Assembly: GCF_000092785.1 (NCBI RefSeq)
Contig: NC_014225.1
Span: forward strand, 1,997,340 to 2,061,339
DNA: 64,000 nt
Direction: 5' to 3'
Source of the DNA: Waddlia chondrophila WSU 86-1044
GTDB taxonomy: Bacteria; Chlamydiota; Chlamydiia; Chlamydiales; Waddliaceae
Shown in pieces: positions 46,621-55,617 of this stretch (the first letter of the stretch is position 1; the number at the start of each line of letters is the position of its first letter). The notes under the pieces were generated by a model that was not told the DNA's origin, made no database searches, and saw nothing but the letters and a program-made list of their open reading frames with translations. Made by a program: the position numbers and the translations under genes.

Positions 46621-47087
46621 ATACCTGGCTTCGCCAACAATTGAGTAAAGAAGACGGCTCTATTGACAAAGCTATTGAAATGGTCGAACACAATCTTAAA
46701 GACACCGTCGCATTCATAAATGCCAAAGGGATGTTACATTTTGACGCTCATTTTCACAACATTTTGACAGATGGTGAGCTGCTCTATTTTTCTGATTTCA
46801 GCCTTGCAACAAGTTTCCAATTTGCACTATCAAAGGAAGAGTTGCAATTCTTCCAAAACCACCAAAATTACGATCGTTGCTATGTGGTAACGACTTTGAC
46901 TTCCTGGATCATTTCCAGAGTATTTGGAAAGGATCATTTTGATGAAGTTTTAAACGACTATGCAAATGGAAAGACTCCACTTGTATTGCCAGCTGCATTA
47001 ACTCCTTATCTCTCATCGATTGTAAAACGTTATGCAAGCATTACTCTCAAAATGAATACGTTTTTTAAAACTCTCAGAGAGGAAAAT
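46621..47087 (+). pseudogene. Kinase-fold gene fragment trapped between two insertion sequences
   Basis: The open frame encodes ~155 residues with MLHFDAHFHNILTDGELLYF, then SDFSLATSF, the catalytic loop (HxDxHxxN) and metal-binding (DF) motifs of a protein-kinase/aminoglycoside-phosphotransferase fold. Both ends are truncated: the IS21 end supplies codons before 46621, and the stop codon falls in the IS256 terminal repeat at 47088. The N lobe is absent from the window. It is probably non-functional. Confidence 0.75.
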
Positions 47088-48486
47088 GAGATATGATCAA
47101 AAGTTGTGTTTGAGATAAAAAGAGCGTACCCTATGAAATTTTAGAATCAAAAAAAATTATAGGAGATACGCTCATGAAGAATGATGTCATTTCTTTGGAT
47201 AAATTTCACGCAACAAGTGAAATGAACAGCTTGCTGGAACAAACATTGAGGGAAGGAGCTCGCCTGTTGCTTCAACAGGCTATTGAAAATGAAGTCAATG
47301 AATACCTGGAATCGATGAAAGGCAGGAGGGATTTCGAGGGAAGAAAACAATTTGTCCGCAACGGCTACCTCCCTGAAAGAGAAGTACAAACAGGAATCGG
47401 ACCGATATCAGTGAAGCAACCTAGAATTCGAAACAGAGAAGAGAGCTCTGAAGGGTACTCAAGCGCAATTCTTCCGAAATATCTAAGGAGGGTGCCATCT
47501 CTTGATGCGGTGATTCCAGCTCTTTACCTCAGGGGGATTTCTACAAGCAATTTCCAGGATGCACTTGAAGCGATCATGGGCAAGGATGCGAAAGGATTAT
47601 CCGCAGCTAACATCACTCGTTTAAAACAATCTTGGGAGCAGGAATACAAAGACTGGAACAAGCGCTCTCTTGAAGGAAAGCGCTACGCTTACATCTGGGT
47701 AGATGGGATCTATTTCAATGTTCGTCTTGGAGATGACCGAATTTGCTTTCTCGTGATTCTTGGCGCTCTTCCTAATGGTAAAAAGGAACTTGTGGCGATC
47801 CACAATGGTTATAGAGAGAGCAAAATTTCCTGGACAGAGGTATTGGAGAGTTTGAAGCGGCGCGGGCTGTGTACAGCTCCTGAGCTTGCGATAGGAGATG
47901 GTGCGCTTGGATTTTGGTCGGCAATAGAGGAAGTTTTTCCGAAGACAAAGCAGCAGCGGTGTTGGGTGCATAAAACGGCCAATGTGCTGGATAAAATGCC
48001 CAAAAGTATTCAAGTGAATGCGAAAAAGGCCATTCATGAAATTTATATGGCCCCTACCAAAGAAGATGGACTGGCGGCGTTTGAGGTGTTTTTAAAAACA
48101 TACCGAGACAAATACCCCAAAGCCTGTGCTTGTCTTGAGAAGGATAAGGCGCAACTGTTTACCTTCTACAATTTTCCGGCGATCCATTGGCAGCACGTCA
48201 GGACAACTAACCCGATTGAATCGACTTTTGCAACAATAAGACACCGGACAAGGCAAACCAAAGGCTGCGGTTCAGTGGCTGCCACTTTGACAATGGTATT
48301 CAAGCTGGCTACTACAGCCGAGAAAAAATGGAGAAAACTCAAAGGTTGTGAAATGATTGAAAAAGTAATCAACGGAGTGGTCTTTAAAGATGGAGAAGAG
48401 GTTCTGGAAAAAGAAAAAGTAGCTTAAAAGAATTTTTAAATTAGGGTGCGCTTAAGGATTCGAAACACAACATTTGAAAATATCTC
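47088..48486 (+). mobile_element. IS256-family insertion sequence, complete
   Basis: The left end GAGATATGATCAAAAGTTGT and the inverse complement of the right end GAGATATTTTCAAATGTTGT are terminal inverted repeats around one transposase gene (1399 bp). The relic at 30767 starts at exactly the same base of the left repeat, confirming that boundary. No clear target duplication. It cut a kinase-fold gene on its left and an exported-protein gene on its right. Confidence 0.9.
47174..48427 (+). CDS. IS256-family transposase (mutator type)
   Basis: A 417-residue transposase with the family blocks YIWVDGIYFNVRLGDD (first Asp), LAIGDGALGFWSAIEEVFP (second Asp), QQRCWVHKTANVLDKMPKS (the C-x2-H signature), and RTTNPIESTFATIRHRTRQTKG read in two blocks (Glu). 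GGAG lies upstream of the ATG. The frame is intact, so it may be active. Confidence 0.95.
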   Translation: MKNDVISLDKFHATSEMNSLLEQTLREGARLLLQQAIENEVNEYLESMKGRRDFEGRKQFVRNGYLPEREVQTGIGPISVKQPRIRNREESSEGYSSAILPKYLRRVPSLDAVIPALYLRGISTSNFQDALEAIMGKDAKGLSAANITRLKQSWEQEYKDWNKRSLEGKRYAYIWVDGIYFNVRLGDDRICFLVILGALPNGKKELVAIHNGYRESKISWTEVLESLKRRGLCTAPELAIGDGALGFWSAIEEVFPKTKQQRCWVHKTANVLDKMPKSIQVNAKKAIHEIYMAPTKEDGLAAFEVFLKTYRDKYPKACACLEKDKAQLFTFYNFPAIHWQHVRTTNPIESTFATIRHRTRQTKGCGSVAATLTMVFKLATTAEKKWRKLKGCEMIEKVINGVVFKDGEEVLEKEKVA

Positions 48487-48646
48487 AAAGATTTTCTTGA
48501 TGAATATAATACTTAGTTTCGACATGTTCCTCTGAATCCAAACTCTCAAATTTTGAGGATAGAACTTCGGAATGAGGCCCTGAAGCATAAGAAGAAAAAA
48601 TGCAAGATGTCAGTAAGAATAGAGAGAGGATGAATTTTGTTTTCAT
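48485..48646 (-). pseudogene. 5' fragment of a lipoprotein-like exported protein, cut by IS256
   Basis: ATG at 48646 opens a 53-codon frame: KTKFILSLFLLTSC gives a signal peptide with a lipobox-like LTSC, then IFSSYASGPHSE and a polar segment. The stop codon overlaps the last bases of the IS256 right end, so the original gene was longer. The start has only a weak ribosome-binding site. It is too short for a confident family assignment. Confidence 0.55.
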
Positions 48647-48713
48647 AAAAGCTCATTGTTGTGGATTCGTCAGAGGAATATATTAAATGACACCTAGATT
48701 TTGCAATACAAAT

Positions 48714-50732
48714 TTAGCATTGAAGCAATGCAATACTGTAGGGCTTTAGCAAATACTCCTGACTTGGCAGAAAAGGCGCCTCCTCCTCATCCCGGAAGTC
48801 ATCAGGCGAACTTAATGACGTGTCGGCAATAAGCTTCCACTCCCCCTGAGGAAGCGTCACTTCCTTATTTTCTGCACTCGGATTGTATGCGGCAAACAAA
48901 TGATGCGACTGCACTTCATCAACTAGTAAGTAGGCAAGAAATTGAGTATCCCCATCCCAATCCGGATGATCAGGCTGTTTGCCATGCCAAACAATATCCT
49001 CTGGAGTCAAATAACGCCCCCTTCTCAATTGCGGATGACGTGCTCGGAATTGAATACACATCCGGTAAAAGCGAAAAAAATCTCCCTGCAATTCCAACTC
49101 ATTCCAGAGAAACCAATTCATCTCATTATCTTGACACCAGCTATTGTTATTCCCGAAACGGGTGTGTCCATACTCATTTCCCATTAAAAGCATCGGAATG
49201 CCTTGCGACAGCATGAGAGCCAAATGAAAGTTTTTCATTTGCCTGACCCGCAAGTCATTGATCTCCTGGTCATCGGTTTCCCCTTCCTCTCCGCAGTTCC
49301 AGCTAAAGTTCGCAGGGTGCCCGTCTCTGTTGTTTTCCCCATTAGATGTGTTGTCTTTTTGATTGTAAGTGACAAGATCCCGCAAGGTAAAACCATCATG
49401 TGCTGAAATAAAATTCACACTGGATCGCGGCGTACGGCTCCTTCCGAAAATATCATCCGAACCGCACAACCTGGTAGCAAAGCTTCGATTTTTTCCCTTA
49501 TCCCCTTTAATAAATTGCCTGACCACATCTCGGTAAACATCATTCCATTCGCTCCATCTTTCCTCTCTTGGATAAAACTTACCCAACAAATAAAGCCCCG
49601 CAGCATCCCACGGCTCTGCAATCAGCTTAGTTGCAGCAAGGATCGGATCGTTGGAAATGGCATCAATCAATGGGGGGTTCTTAAGAGGTTCCCCATGAAC
49701 TCCTCTGAACATCACGCCGGCTAAATCGAAACGGAACCCATCAACATGCATTTCAGATACCCAGTAGCGTAAGCAATCTTTGATAAAATCCCGCACAATC
49801 GGGTGATTGCTGTTGATCGTATTGCCACAGCCTGTGAAATCCATCTTTTCATGCTGATCATCAAACAGATAGTACGTTTGCGGATCGATGCCAAAAAACG
49901 AAAAGGGTTCCTGATCGCTCTCCCCTGTATGGTTCAAAACAATATCGAGAATCACCTCAATGCCATTTCGATGAAACTCCTTAACCATCGTTTTGAAATC
50001 AAGAATCGATTGCCCAAATTCATCAATGGATGCGTATCTGTTCATGGGAGAAAAATAATGCAAAGGGGAGTATCCCCAATAATTAACCAGCTTTTCCCCA
50101 TTTAATGGATTGTACCTGAAGTACTCCAGCTCATTGAACTCGTTGATAGGCATCAATTTAACAGCATTGACACCCAGACTTTTTAAATAGGGAATCTTCT
50201 CTACAGCTCCCAAAAATTTCCCGCGCCAAAGAGCATTGCTTGACGAATGGTTGGTAAATCCCCTGATATGCATCTCATAAATCATCATCTCTTCGCGAGG
50301 AAGGTTCAAAGGTCGATCCCCTTCCCAGTCAAAGATCAATTCCTCATCAACCAGGCCAAGAGGCATCTCTCCAATTCCCTCTCCCCAAACAGACGAAGTT
50401 GCCAGCCCTTTGGCATAAGGATCTATGACCAGCCGTTGATAATCGTAATAGTCAGTAAAGACCTTCCCTTTACCTTTTTTAAAACGGTATGCATAGCAAA
50501 GGCGACGGGGTAGATTCTCCACATAAATATGCCAAACATAACCTGTCCGGTTAATTTGCGGGTCGAGGGGAATCTCTTTAAACGGACGACGATCATCAAA
50601 ATGAAACAAACACAAAGCCGCTTCCGTCGCCAATCGGGAATAGATCGCAAAATTTACCCCTTTAGAATCCCTCTTAGATCCATAAGGTTTACTCTTTCCG
50701 GAAGATTCACGCGTTTGCACCAAGGAAACCAT
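48714..50732 (-). CDS. glgX: Glycogen debranching enzyme GlgX (isoamylase type)
   Basis: Hydrolyses alpha-1,6 branches of partly degraded glucan. CBM48 at the N terminus (GVNFAIYSRLATEAALCLF) is followed by the GH13_11 barrel: YEMHIRGFTNHSS, EVILDIVLNHTGE, GFRFDLAGVMFRG (nucleophile Asp), LIAEPWDAAGLYLLG (Glu), FISAHDGFTLRDLV and NRDGHPANFSWNCG. The 672-residue length is normal. It completes the storage-glucan cycle with glgP, glgE, treS-mak and glgB, though it lies 19 kb from that operon across the IS region. It follows the type II secretion operon on the same strand, 52 bases after the last gene. Confidence 0.95.
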   Translation of the reverse strand: MVSLVQTRESSGKSKPYGSKRDSKGVNFAIYSRLATEAALCLFHFDDRRPFKEIPLDPQINRTGYVWHIYVENLPRRLCYAYRFKKGKGKVFTDYYDYQRLVIDPYAKGLATSSVWGEGIGEMPLGLVDEELIFDWEGDRPLNLPREEMMIYEMHIRGFTNHSSSNALWRGKFLGAVEKIPYLKSLGVNAVKLMPINEFNELEYFRYNPLNGEKLVNYWGYSPLHYFSPMNRYASIDEFGQSILDFKTMVKEFHRNGIEVILDIVLNHTGESDQEPFSFFGIDPQTYYLFDDQHEKMDFTGCGNTINSNHPIVRDFIKDCLRYWVSEMHVDGFRFDLAGVMFRGVHGEPLKNPPLIDAISNDPILAATKLIAEPWDAAGLYLLGKFYPREERWSEWNDVYRDVVRQFIKGDKGKNRSFATRLCGSDDIFGRSRTPRSSVNFISAHDGFTLRDLVTYNQKDNTSNGENNRDGHPANFSWNCGEEGETDDQEINDLRVRQMKNFHLALMLSQGIPMLLMGNEYGHTRFGNNNSWCQDNEMNWFLWNELELQGDFFRFYRMCIQFRARHPQLRRGRYLTPEDIVWHGKQPDHPDWDGDTQFLAYLLVDEVQSHHLFAAYNPSAENKEVTLPQGEWKLIADTSLSSPDDFRDEEEAPFLPSQEYLLKPYSIALLQC

Positions 50733-50784
50733 CCTATGACTAATGATGATCCCTTATCATATAACACTTTTTTTATAAAAATAG

Positions 50785-51648
50785 CTAACGGTAAAGGTTT
50801 GGATTAGTCTTTGAAACATCGAAATTTAAAAAGCCTTGTGAAACGAAGGGAAGAGCCTCATTACCAAATGTATTTCTAAATTCTTCTCTCGCCTGATCCG
50901 CCGTCATCACGTTGTTGACGACGCTCTTATAAAGTTGATAACGCACCCTAATAATCTCGTTGACAAGGGAAGGATTCCCGTAAACAACCATCAAAAGCTG
51001 CCTGGAAGCTAAAAAAACACGCAATTCCAGCTTATTTTCCTTAACAGTGATGAAATCCTGCAACGAATAGTAGCCGTTCCGCAGCTTAATTGGACGTTTA
51101 TCCTCCCCTTTGGGAGGTTCGACATATGCACCTGCAAGCATATGCGTAAACGCATCGTTCAACTCGGGATCCTTGAGATCAATTGTCGCAAGTTCTTTGA
51201 CATGATTGATTTTAGGAAGAGATTCCGACTGCACAATCAAAGCGGACAACATCTCGGAGACAAAATTCGGCCGCAAAGCTTCCAATTTCTGATAAAATTC
51301 CTGATCTCTATATAAAAAATCGATTAAATAATGTGCTGTATTCAAATGAACGGCAAGTTTTTGCGGATTGCCATCCCTCTCTTTTTTATCCACAAATATG
51401 TTGAAACTCAGCTTAGAGCTTGCCTTGCTATTTTCTCTCTGTTCCTTTTCTTTTTTTTCAGATCTGGTCGCAACTGTATCGCGGTAGCGCTTCATCGCAG
51501 ATTCATTGATGTAGTCGCGCTCAGAGTGCTTCATATACTCTTTGAACTTCACCTGCACAAAAGAGTGGCTGCGAAAGCTTTCCAGGCGCCCAAAAGTGAT
51601 CATCACCAAGAGCATCAGCATCGACATGACAAAAATCAATACATTCAT
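50785..51648 (-). CDS. Type II secretion cluster protein, GspK-like position (CT565-like)
   Basis: The 287-residue protein starts with one N-terminal hydrophobic helix (NVLIFVMSMLMLLVMITF) followed by a long soluble domain. In classical systems gspK, the large tip pseudopilin, comes after gspJ; here this gene sits in that place, but no prepilin motif is visible and I see no clear GspK signature, so the call rests on context. A charged segment (RSEKKEKEQRENSK) follows the membrane helix. It begins 18 bases after the gspJ-like stop. Position matches CT565 of C. trachomatis as I remember it. Confidence 0.65.
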   Translation of the reverse strand: MNVLIFVMSMLMLLVMITFGRLESFRSHSFVQVKFKEYMKHSERDYINESAMKRYRDTVATRSEKKEKEQRENSKASSKLSFNIFVDKKERDGNPQKLAVHLNTAHYLIDFLYRDQEFYQKLEALRPNFVSEMLSALIVQSESLPKINHVKELATIDLKDPELNDAFTHMLAGAYVEPPKGEDKRPIKLRNGYYSLQDFITVKENKLELRVFLASRQLLMVVYGNPSLVNEIIRVRYQLYKSVVNNVMTADQAREEFRNTFGNEALPFVSQGFLNFDVSKTNPNLYR

Positions 51649-51666
51649 GAAGCTATCCCAATATTG

Positions 51667-52383
51667 CTAATTATTATAGGTTATCGATTCTTTAACATGC
51701 GGAAAGGGAAACGCATACAAAAGCACTTTATCTTTTCCGTCAGCCTCAACGACAACGCGCATCCTGATCATTGCGGGAAGCTGCCGCCACTCAGCCTTCC
51801 ATTCGCTTATCCAACTACCCCGACTTCCTTCAAAGGGATCAGGTTCCTCTTCTTTGCGCGGATTCCCGGTTTTCAAATCGATTTTCCCTTTGATTGGAGG
51901 CACAAAAAAAGAAAAACTCAATTCCTTAACCCCTTTCATCAAGACTTCATAGCTTTGCGGAATCGGTTCATTTTCCACCCACCGCTTTTCAGATGGCCAG
52001 GTGACCAACAAAAGGCGCCCCTGGCTGTCAAGCATGATCCTTCCAATCACCAGATAAGCCATTTCCTTGTCAGACTGAACGCAATTGTCGAAGACAAAAA
52101 CTAAACTAGGACTGCCAGCCATAGAGATGGCTGCTGCACTCGTTGATGTGAAGAAATGAAAGTCCTTATTCTTTTCTGAAGGAGCAATCGTATGAGGAAG
52201 CACTGTTCCCAAGCGATGTTCAACATATCTCTCCTCAAAATTTTTCTCTTGCTGGCGATCGAGCGCAGCTCCCATCAACGTCATTTCATGATAAAAATAG
52301 GTTAACACACCCAAAATCATCGCTGTCAAAGTCATTGAGATTAAAAGTTCGAGCATGGTGAGAAACCGCCTGCGAACAATCAT
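51667..52383 (-). CDS. Pseudopilin-like protein, GspJ position
   Basis: The protein begins IVRRRFLTMLELLISMTL, a basic leader followed by the hydrophobic helix with Glu at +5, the hallmark of type IV pilin-like proteins that build the type II secretion pseudopilus. The residue before the expected cleavage point is Phe, not Gly. The soluble domain is about 200 residues, matching GspJ size. Its start overlaps the previous gene by 4 bases. Context suggests CT566 homology. Confidence 0.7.
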   Translation of the reverse strand: MIVRRRFLTMLELLISMTLTAMILGVLTYFYHEMTLMGAALDRQQEKNFEERYVEHRLGTVLPHTIAPSEKNKDFHFFTSTSAAAISMAGSPSLVFVFDNCVQSDKEMAYLVIGRIMLDSQGRLLLVTWPSEKRWVENEPIPQSYEVLMKGVKELSFSFFVPPIKGKIDLKTGNPRKEEEPDPFEGSRGSWISEWKAEWRQLPAMIRMRVVVEADGKDKVLLYAFPFPHVKESITYNN

Positions 52384-52886
52384 GACGATTCCTCTTGATC
52401 AGATTCTTCTTGTTCCTCTTCCTCATCACCCTGTGGAAGCTGTCCATCCCCCAAATCGCGCGCGATAAACAGATCGTAGTGATACTTTAAGCCCTTTTTT
52501 TCTTCAGATGGGGAAACAAAGAGGTAGTCTAAGCCAATTAGATACAAAGTCAACGCCGCACCAGGCTCCCCTTTGGGTTTAAAATTTTCCACTTTGAAAC
52601 GATAACTCCCCTTGAATGGAAGTGATTGCAGCTCTTCCCGAGAAATGGAAAACTCCAGCTCATTAACAATTGAAGCCCAGGAAACTTCGTTCTTATACAA
52701 CTTTTCTAAGAGATTGACATAATGCAAGTTCACCGCGTGATCCAGCTCCACTTTATCCATAAAATGCCGCTGCGTGCGCAGCAAATAGAAATAAGGATAG
52801 ATCAAAGGGATCGCCGCCATGACGATGAGAGCAATCGCAATCATCACTTCAAGCAGGAGAATAGGACGTTTACTGCGTTTGATCAT
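52380..52886 (-). CDS. Pseudopilin-like protein, GspI position
   Basis: The N terminus IKRSKRPILLLEVMIAIALIV has the pilin-like basic leader, hydrophobic helix and Glu at +5; the -1 position is Pro. The protein is 168 residues with a very acidic tail (GDEEEEQEESDQEES). It overlaps gspH by 17 bases and gspJ by 4. Probably a minor pseudopilin that starts pseudopilus assembly; CT567-like by position. Confidence 0.7.
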   Translation of the reverse strand: MIKRSKRPILLLEVMIAIALIVMAAIPLIYPYFYLLRTQRHFMDKVELDHAVNLHYVNLLEKLYKNEVSWASIVNELEFSISREELQSLPFKGSYRFKVENFKPKGEPGAALTLYLIGLDYLFVSPSEEKKGLKYHYDLFIARDLGDGQLPQGDEEEEQEESDQEESS

Positions 52887-53550
52887 GATTCTTTTCCGCT
52901 TTCGACCCGCTTTTCTTGGGCTGATCCTGCAAGACCTCCTCTACCATATAAGCTGTCAACTGCTTAAAGAAATTCTCATCTTCCTCACTGCCTTTGCAAG
53001 CTGTCCACATCTCCCCCCTGAAAGGAACTTGGGAAACGATTTGGCTGGTGATCGCCTGAGGATGCCCCCTCAGGCAAACTGCCCGCCGCATGGCTGCGCC
53101 TGTAAACGGATCCTCATGAGAAGAAAAACGCAACTCCCCCTTGCTCATCATTGATCCTCGGGACTGGAAACGAAGCTCCAACATGCCTGGTTGCGAAGGG
53201 AAAGAATCCTGCCTTTCAAAGCTGATGTAATGAACAGATTCCATCACACGATGAGACCGCTTGATCACGCTCTCCCATTCCTTTGGAACACCTCCTTCCA
53301 CCTCTATAAAGTATTCCATTCCTTGATCTTGCGACCAAGGACGCACCTTTAGATAGACATCTCTGGACAAAATCAGCATCATATCCTGAGCCAATCGGAT
53401 AGAATCGACAAAAAGCGCCGTCTCTGTGTTAAACCTCTGCGTCATTAACGCCCTGCGGATATTGAATCCGATCACTCCAGAAACAAAAAGCAGAATCGAG
53501 ACGACTATCAACATTTCGATCAGCGTCAAGAAACGCCTGCGGACAATCAC
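52870..53550 (-). CDS. Pseudopilin-like protein, GspH position
   Basis: Begins IVRRRFLTLIEMLIVVSILLF with Glu at +5 and Phe at -1. At 226 residues it is somewhat larger than standard GspH. It initiates with GTG whose G is the last base of the gspG stop (TAGTG), indicating translational coupling. CT568-like by position. Confidence 0.72.
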   Translation of the reverse strand: MIVRRRFLTLIEMLIVVSILLFVSGVIGFNIRRALMTQRFNTETALFVDSIRLAQDMMLILSRDVYLKVRPWSQDQGMEYFIEVEGGVPKEWESVIKRSHRVMESVHYISFERQDSFPSQPGMLELRFQSRGSMMSKGELRFSSHEDPFTGAAMRRAVCLRGHPQAITSQIVSQVPFRGEMWTACKGSEEDENFFKQLTAYMVEEVLQDQPKKSGSKAEKNHDQTQ

Positions 53551-53924
53551 TAAGGGTTTTCCCTTCTGTAGTTCTCGTAGTTCTCCGATCGAATGATAAT
53601 TTCCCCTCCTTCGACCGATACATCATATTCGTCTCCCCAGCCATCATAGATCAATTTATTAGGATCATCGACAAGCGAAGACTTCTCCACAAGTTTTTTC
53701 CATTCGGAATCGATATCATCGATGAGCCCTGGGCGTTCGGCAACAGCGAGATTTAAAATTGTCTCCAACCTGGCCATTCCCGTCTCCGTTTTGAATGCCC
53801 TTCCTTTGTCCAGCGCTCCTGTATAACGCCACGCCAACGCTCCCATAATGATCCCGATCAACGTGATGACGATGATCATTTCAATTAAGGTGATGTAGCG
53901 TCTTTTTACGGTCATTGTATTCAT
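53550..53924 (-). CDS. gspG: Major pseudopilin GspG
   Basis: Main subunit of the type II secretion pseudopilus. TVKRRYITLIEMIIVITLIG shows the pilin helix with Glu at +5, with Tyr at -1 in place of Gly. The C-terminal part has DPNKLIYDGWGDEYDV, resembling the DPWGNPY segment common to GspG proteins. The 124-residue length fits. GAGGA precedes the ATG at 53924 by about 4 bases, so I prefer it to the ATG three codons later. It is separated from gspF by two kinase-fold genes. Confidence 0.85.
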   Translation of the reverse strand: MNTMTVKRRYITLIEMIIVITLIGIIMGALAWRYTGALDKGRAFKTETGMARLETILNLAVAERPGLIDDIDSEWKKLVEKSSLVDDPNKLIYDGWGDEYDVSVEGGEIIIRSENYENYRRENP

Positions 53925-54105
53925 CGCTTCCTCATTAAATAATCTCTATTTTTCTAATTTTAGTGGGATCGCACCTAAATTACAAGCGTTCAAAGGCTAT
54001 CATCTTAATCATTTATTAATAATGTTTTTTTTAAAAAAACAAAACAAAAACTTTTTTATGTTATAATAATTTTAGGAAAATAAAATTAACCTTACTTGGT
54101 GATTT

Positions 54106-55617
54106 ATGAGCAGTTTAAGACCAACAGGGCAGACAGGACAAACAGTTCAATTTGGAAGTAAGACAGCTGTAGCCGAGAGTCGTGGGAAATTTATTAAAGG
54201 TGCAGGAAAAGGCAAGAAAAAAACAAGGCTGAGCTTAACTGAAAATCACGTTTACAACATCGCTGCAAAAAAAATCGATTCAAACGGCAAACCAACGCGT
54301 TCCAGTCTTTTCCACAAGGCGCGCTATGTAAGAGTGAAACAAGGGAGCGACACTTACGATGTGAATATCGGAAGCCTTGCGAAGCGGCTGGGGATTTCCA
54401 GGGGAGAAGCGCGCAAACTCGCAGAAGGAGAGGGCGGAATAGGCAGAATGCAACAGGAAGCGCATGTGCGTGAAGAAGCGATCGAACGCTATAATCGCAT
54501 TGCAGAACAATATGGGAAACACCAAGGCAAGCTGCAAACAAAAGATGGATTGAACACAGGTTTAAAGCCCAGTACAATTCTGAAAGTTGTTCAAAAAGGA
54601 TTGGAAATTGGAGAAGATGGCAAAGTAAAAACCAAACCTCAGCAACTAGCTGTCGGAAAACACATAGTGAGAATAAGCGAAGGCGGTCAACTTTCCGTTT
54701 TACAAAAAGCGATTGGTGAAGGCTCCAATGGAGCGGTTTTTCAAACATTGAATATTAACAAAGCAAAGCTCGAGGCAATGAAAGAGGCGCATGATAAAAA
54801 AGCAAACGAAAAGCTGTTCAATGAACATAAAGTTCTCTTATATTTACAAGATGGGAAAGCAGATAAAAAAATAGAGGGAATCCAATCAGCCCCAAGGGAA
54901 GTAACCACGATCAATACGGGAGAAACTCAGAAAGCCTTCTATCAAACAGATCTAGCAGATGGCAGTATAGACTCCAGCAACTCCAAAATGCAGATTTTCA
55001 ACGCTCTTCCGCAGAGAACCCGCCTAGATCTCTGTAAGCAGCTTCTCAGTGGCCTAGCACACGCCCATACTTATGGTGGATCTCCCTTTTTTGGGGTTGT
55101 TCATGGAGATATTAAACCTGAAAACTGCTTGATGCATCTTGGAGACAAAGGATATCCCGAACGGTTCGAACTTGCCGATTGGGGCGGATCAGGCATTAAC
55201 GAAAAAGCACAATCTTACACTCCTGCTTTTTATCCTACTGACATCTCAGATCGAGGCATCGCTCAAGCAAAAAGAGCAGATGTGTTTGCAATCTCTCTTA
55301 CCCTTGTAATGGTCTTATCAGGGGGAGAAATGCCGGAATTGCAAACGTCTAATGAAGGAAGCCCCATTCCTGTAGAATCTTCATCGAAAGAAGCCCTAGC
55401 CATACGAAAAAATCTTCAGGAAAAAGGGATTGATGAAAAAGTCATCAATGTTTTGATCAAAGGACTGGGACGAAATCGTCCCCCAGCATTTCAGCTAAAA
55501 GCTGAATATGAGCAGGCTATCTCTAGTGTTTCTAAAGAACCTGTAGATCTGGAAGCTATTCAGAAATTGAAAGATGCAGTCTATATGCAGCAAATATTGG
55601 ATAGCTCGTTTCTCTAG
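54106..55617 (+). CDS. Atypical Ser/Thr protein kinase-like protein
   Basis: The 503-residue protein has an N-terminal basic region of about 190 residues, then a kinase domain: glycine loop IGEGSNGAVFQ near residue 203, catalytic loop VVHGDIKPENCL near residue 333 (HGD in place of HRD) and LADWGGSG near residue 357 (DWG in place of DFG). PTFYP/APE-like residues appear as TPAFYPTD. Asp of the catalytic loop, Asn and the metal-binding Asp are present, so activity is possible. A TATAAT-like box lies about 40 bases before the ATG. It is inserted on the opposite strand within the type II secretion operon. Secretion as a host-acting effector is plausible but unproven. Confidence 0.82.
   Translation: MSSLRPTGQTGQTVQFGSKTAVAESRGKFIKGAGKGKKKTRLSLTENHVYNIAAKKIDSNGKPTRSSLFHKARYVRVKQGSDTYDVNIGSLAKRLGISRGEARKLAEGEGGIGRMQQEAHVREEAIERYNRIAEQYGKHQGKLQTKDGLNTGLKPSTILKVVQKGLEIGEDGKVKTKPQQLAVGKHIVRISEGGQLSVLQKAIGEGSNGAVFQTLNINKAKLEAMKEAHDKKANEKLFNEHKVLLYLQDGKADKKIEGIQSAPREVTTINTGETQKAFYQTDLADGSIDSSNSKMQIFNALPQRTRLDLCKQLLSGLAHAHTYGGSPFFGVVHGDIKPENCLMHLGDKGYPERFELADWGGSGINEKAQSYTPAFYPTDISDRGIAQAKRADVFAISLTLVMVLSGGEMPELQTSNEGSPIPVESSSKEALAIRKNLQEKGIDEKVINVLIKGLGRNRPPAFQLKAEYEQAISSVSKEPVDLEAIQKLKDAVYMQQILDSSFL

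Noticed and set aside
51331-52104. Plus-strand open frame of 257 codons
   Set aside because: It is antisense to the gspK-like and gspJ-like genes, has a low-complexity His/Phe-rich composition and no ribosome-binding site.
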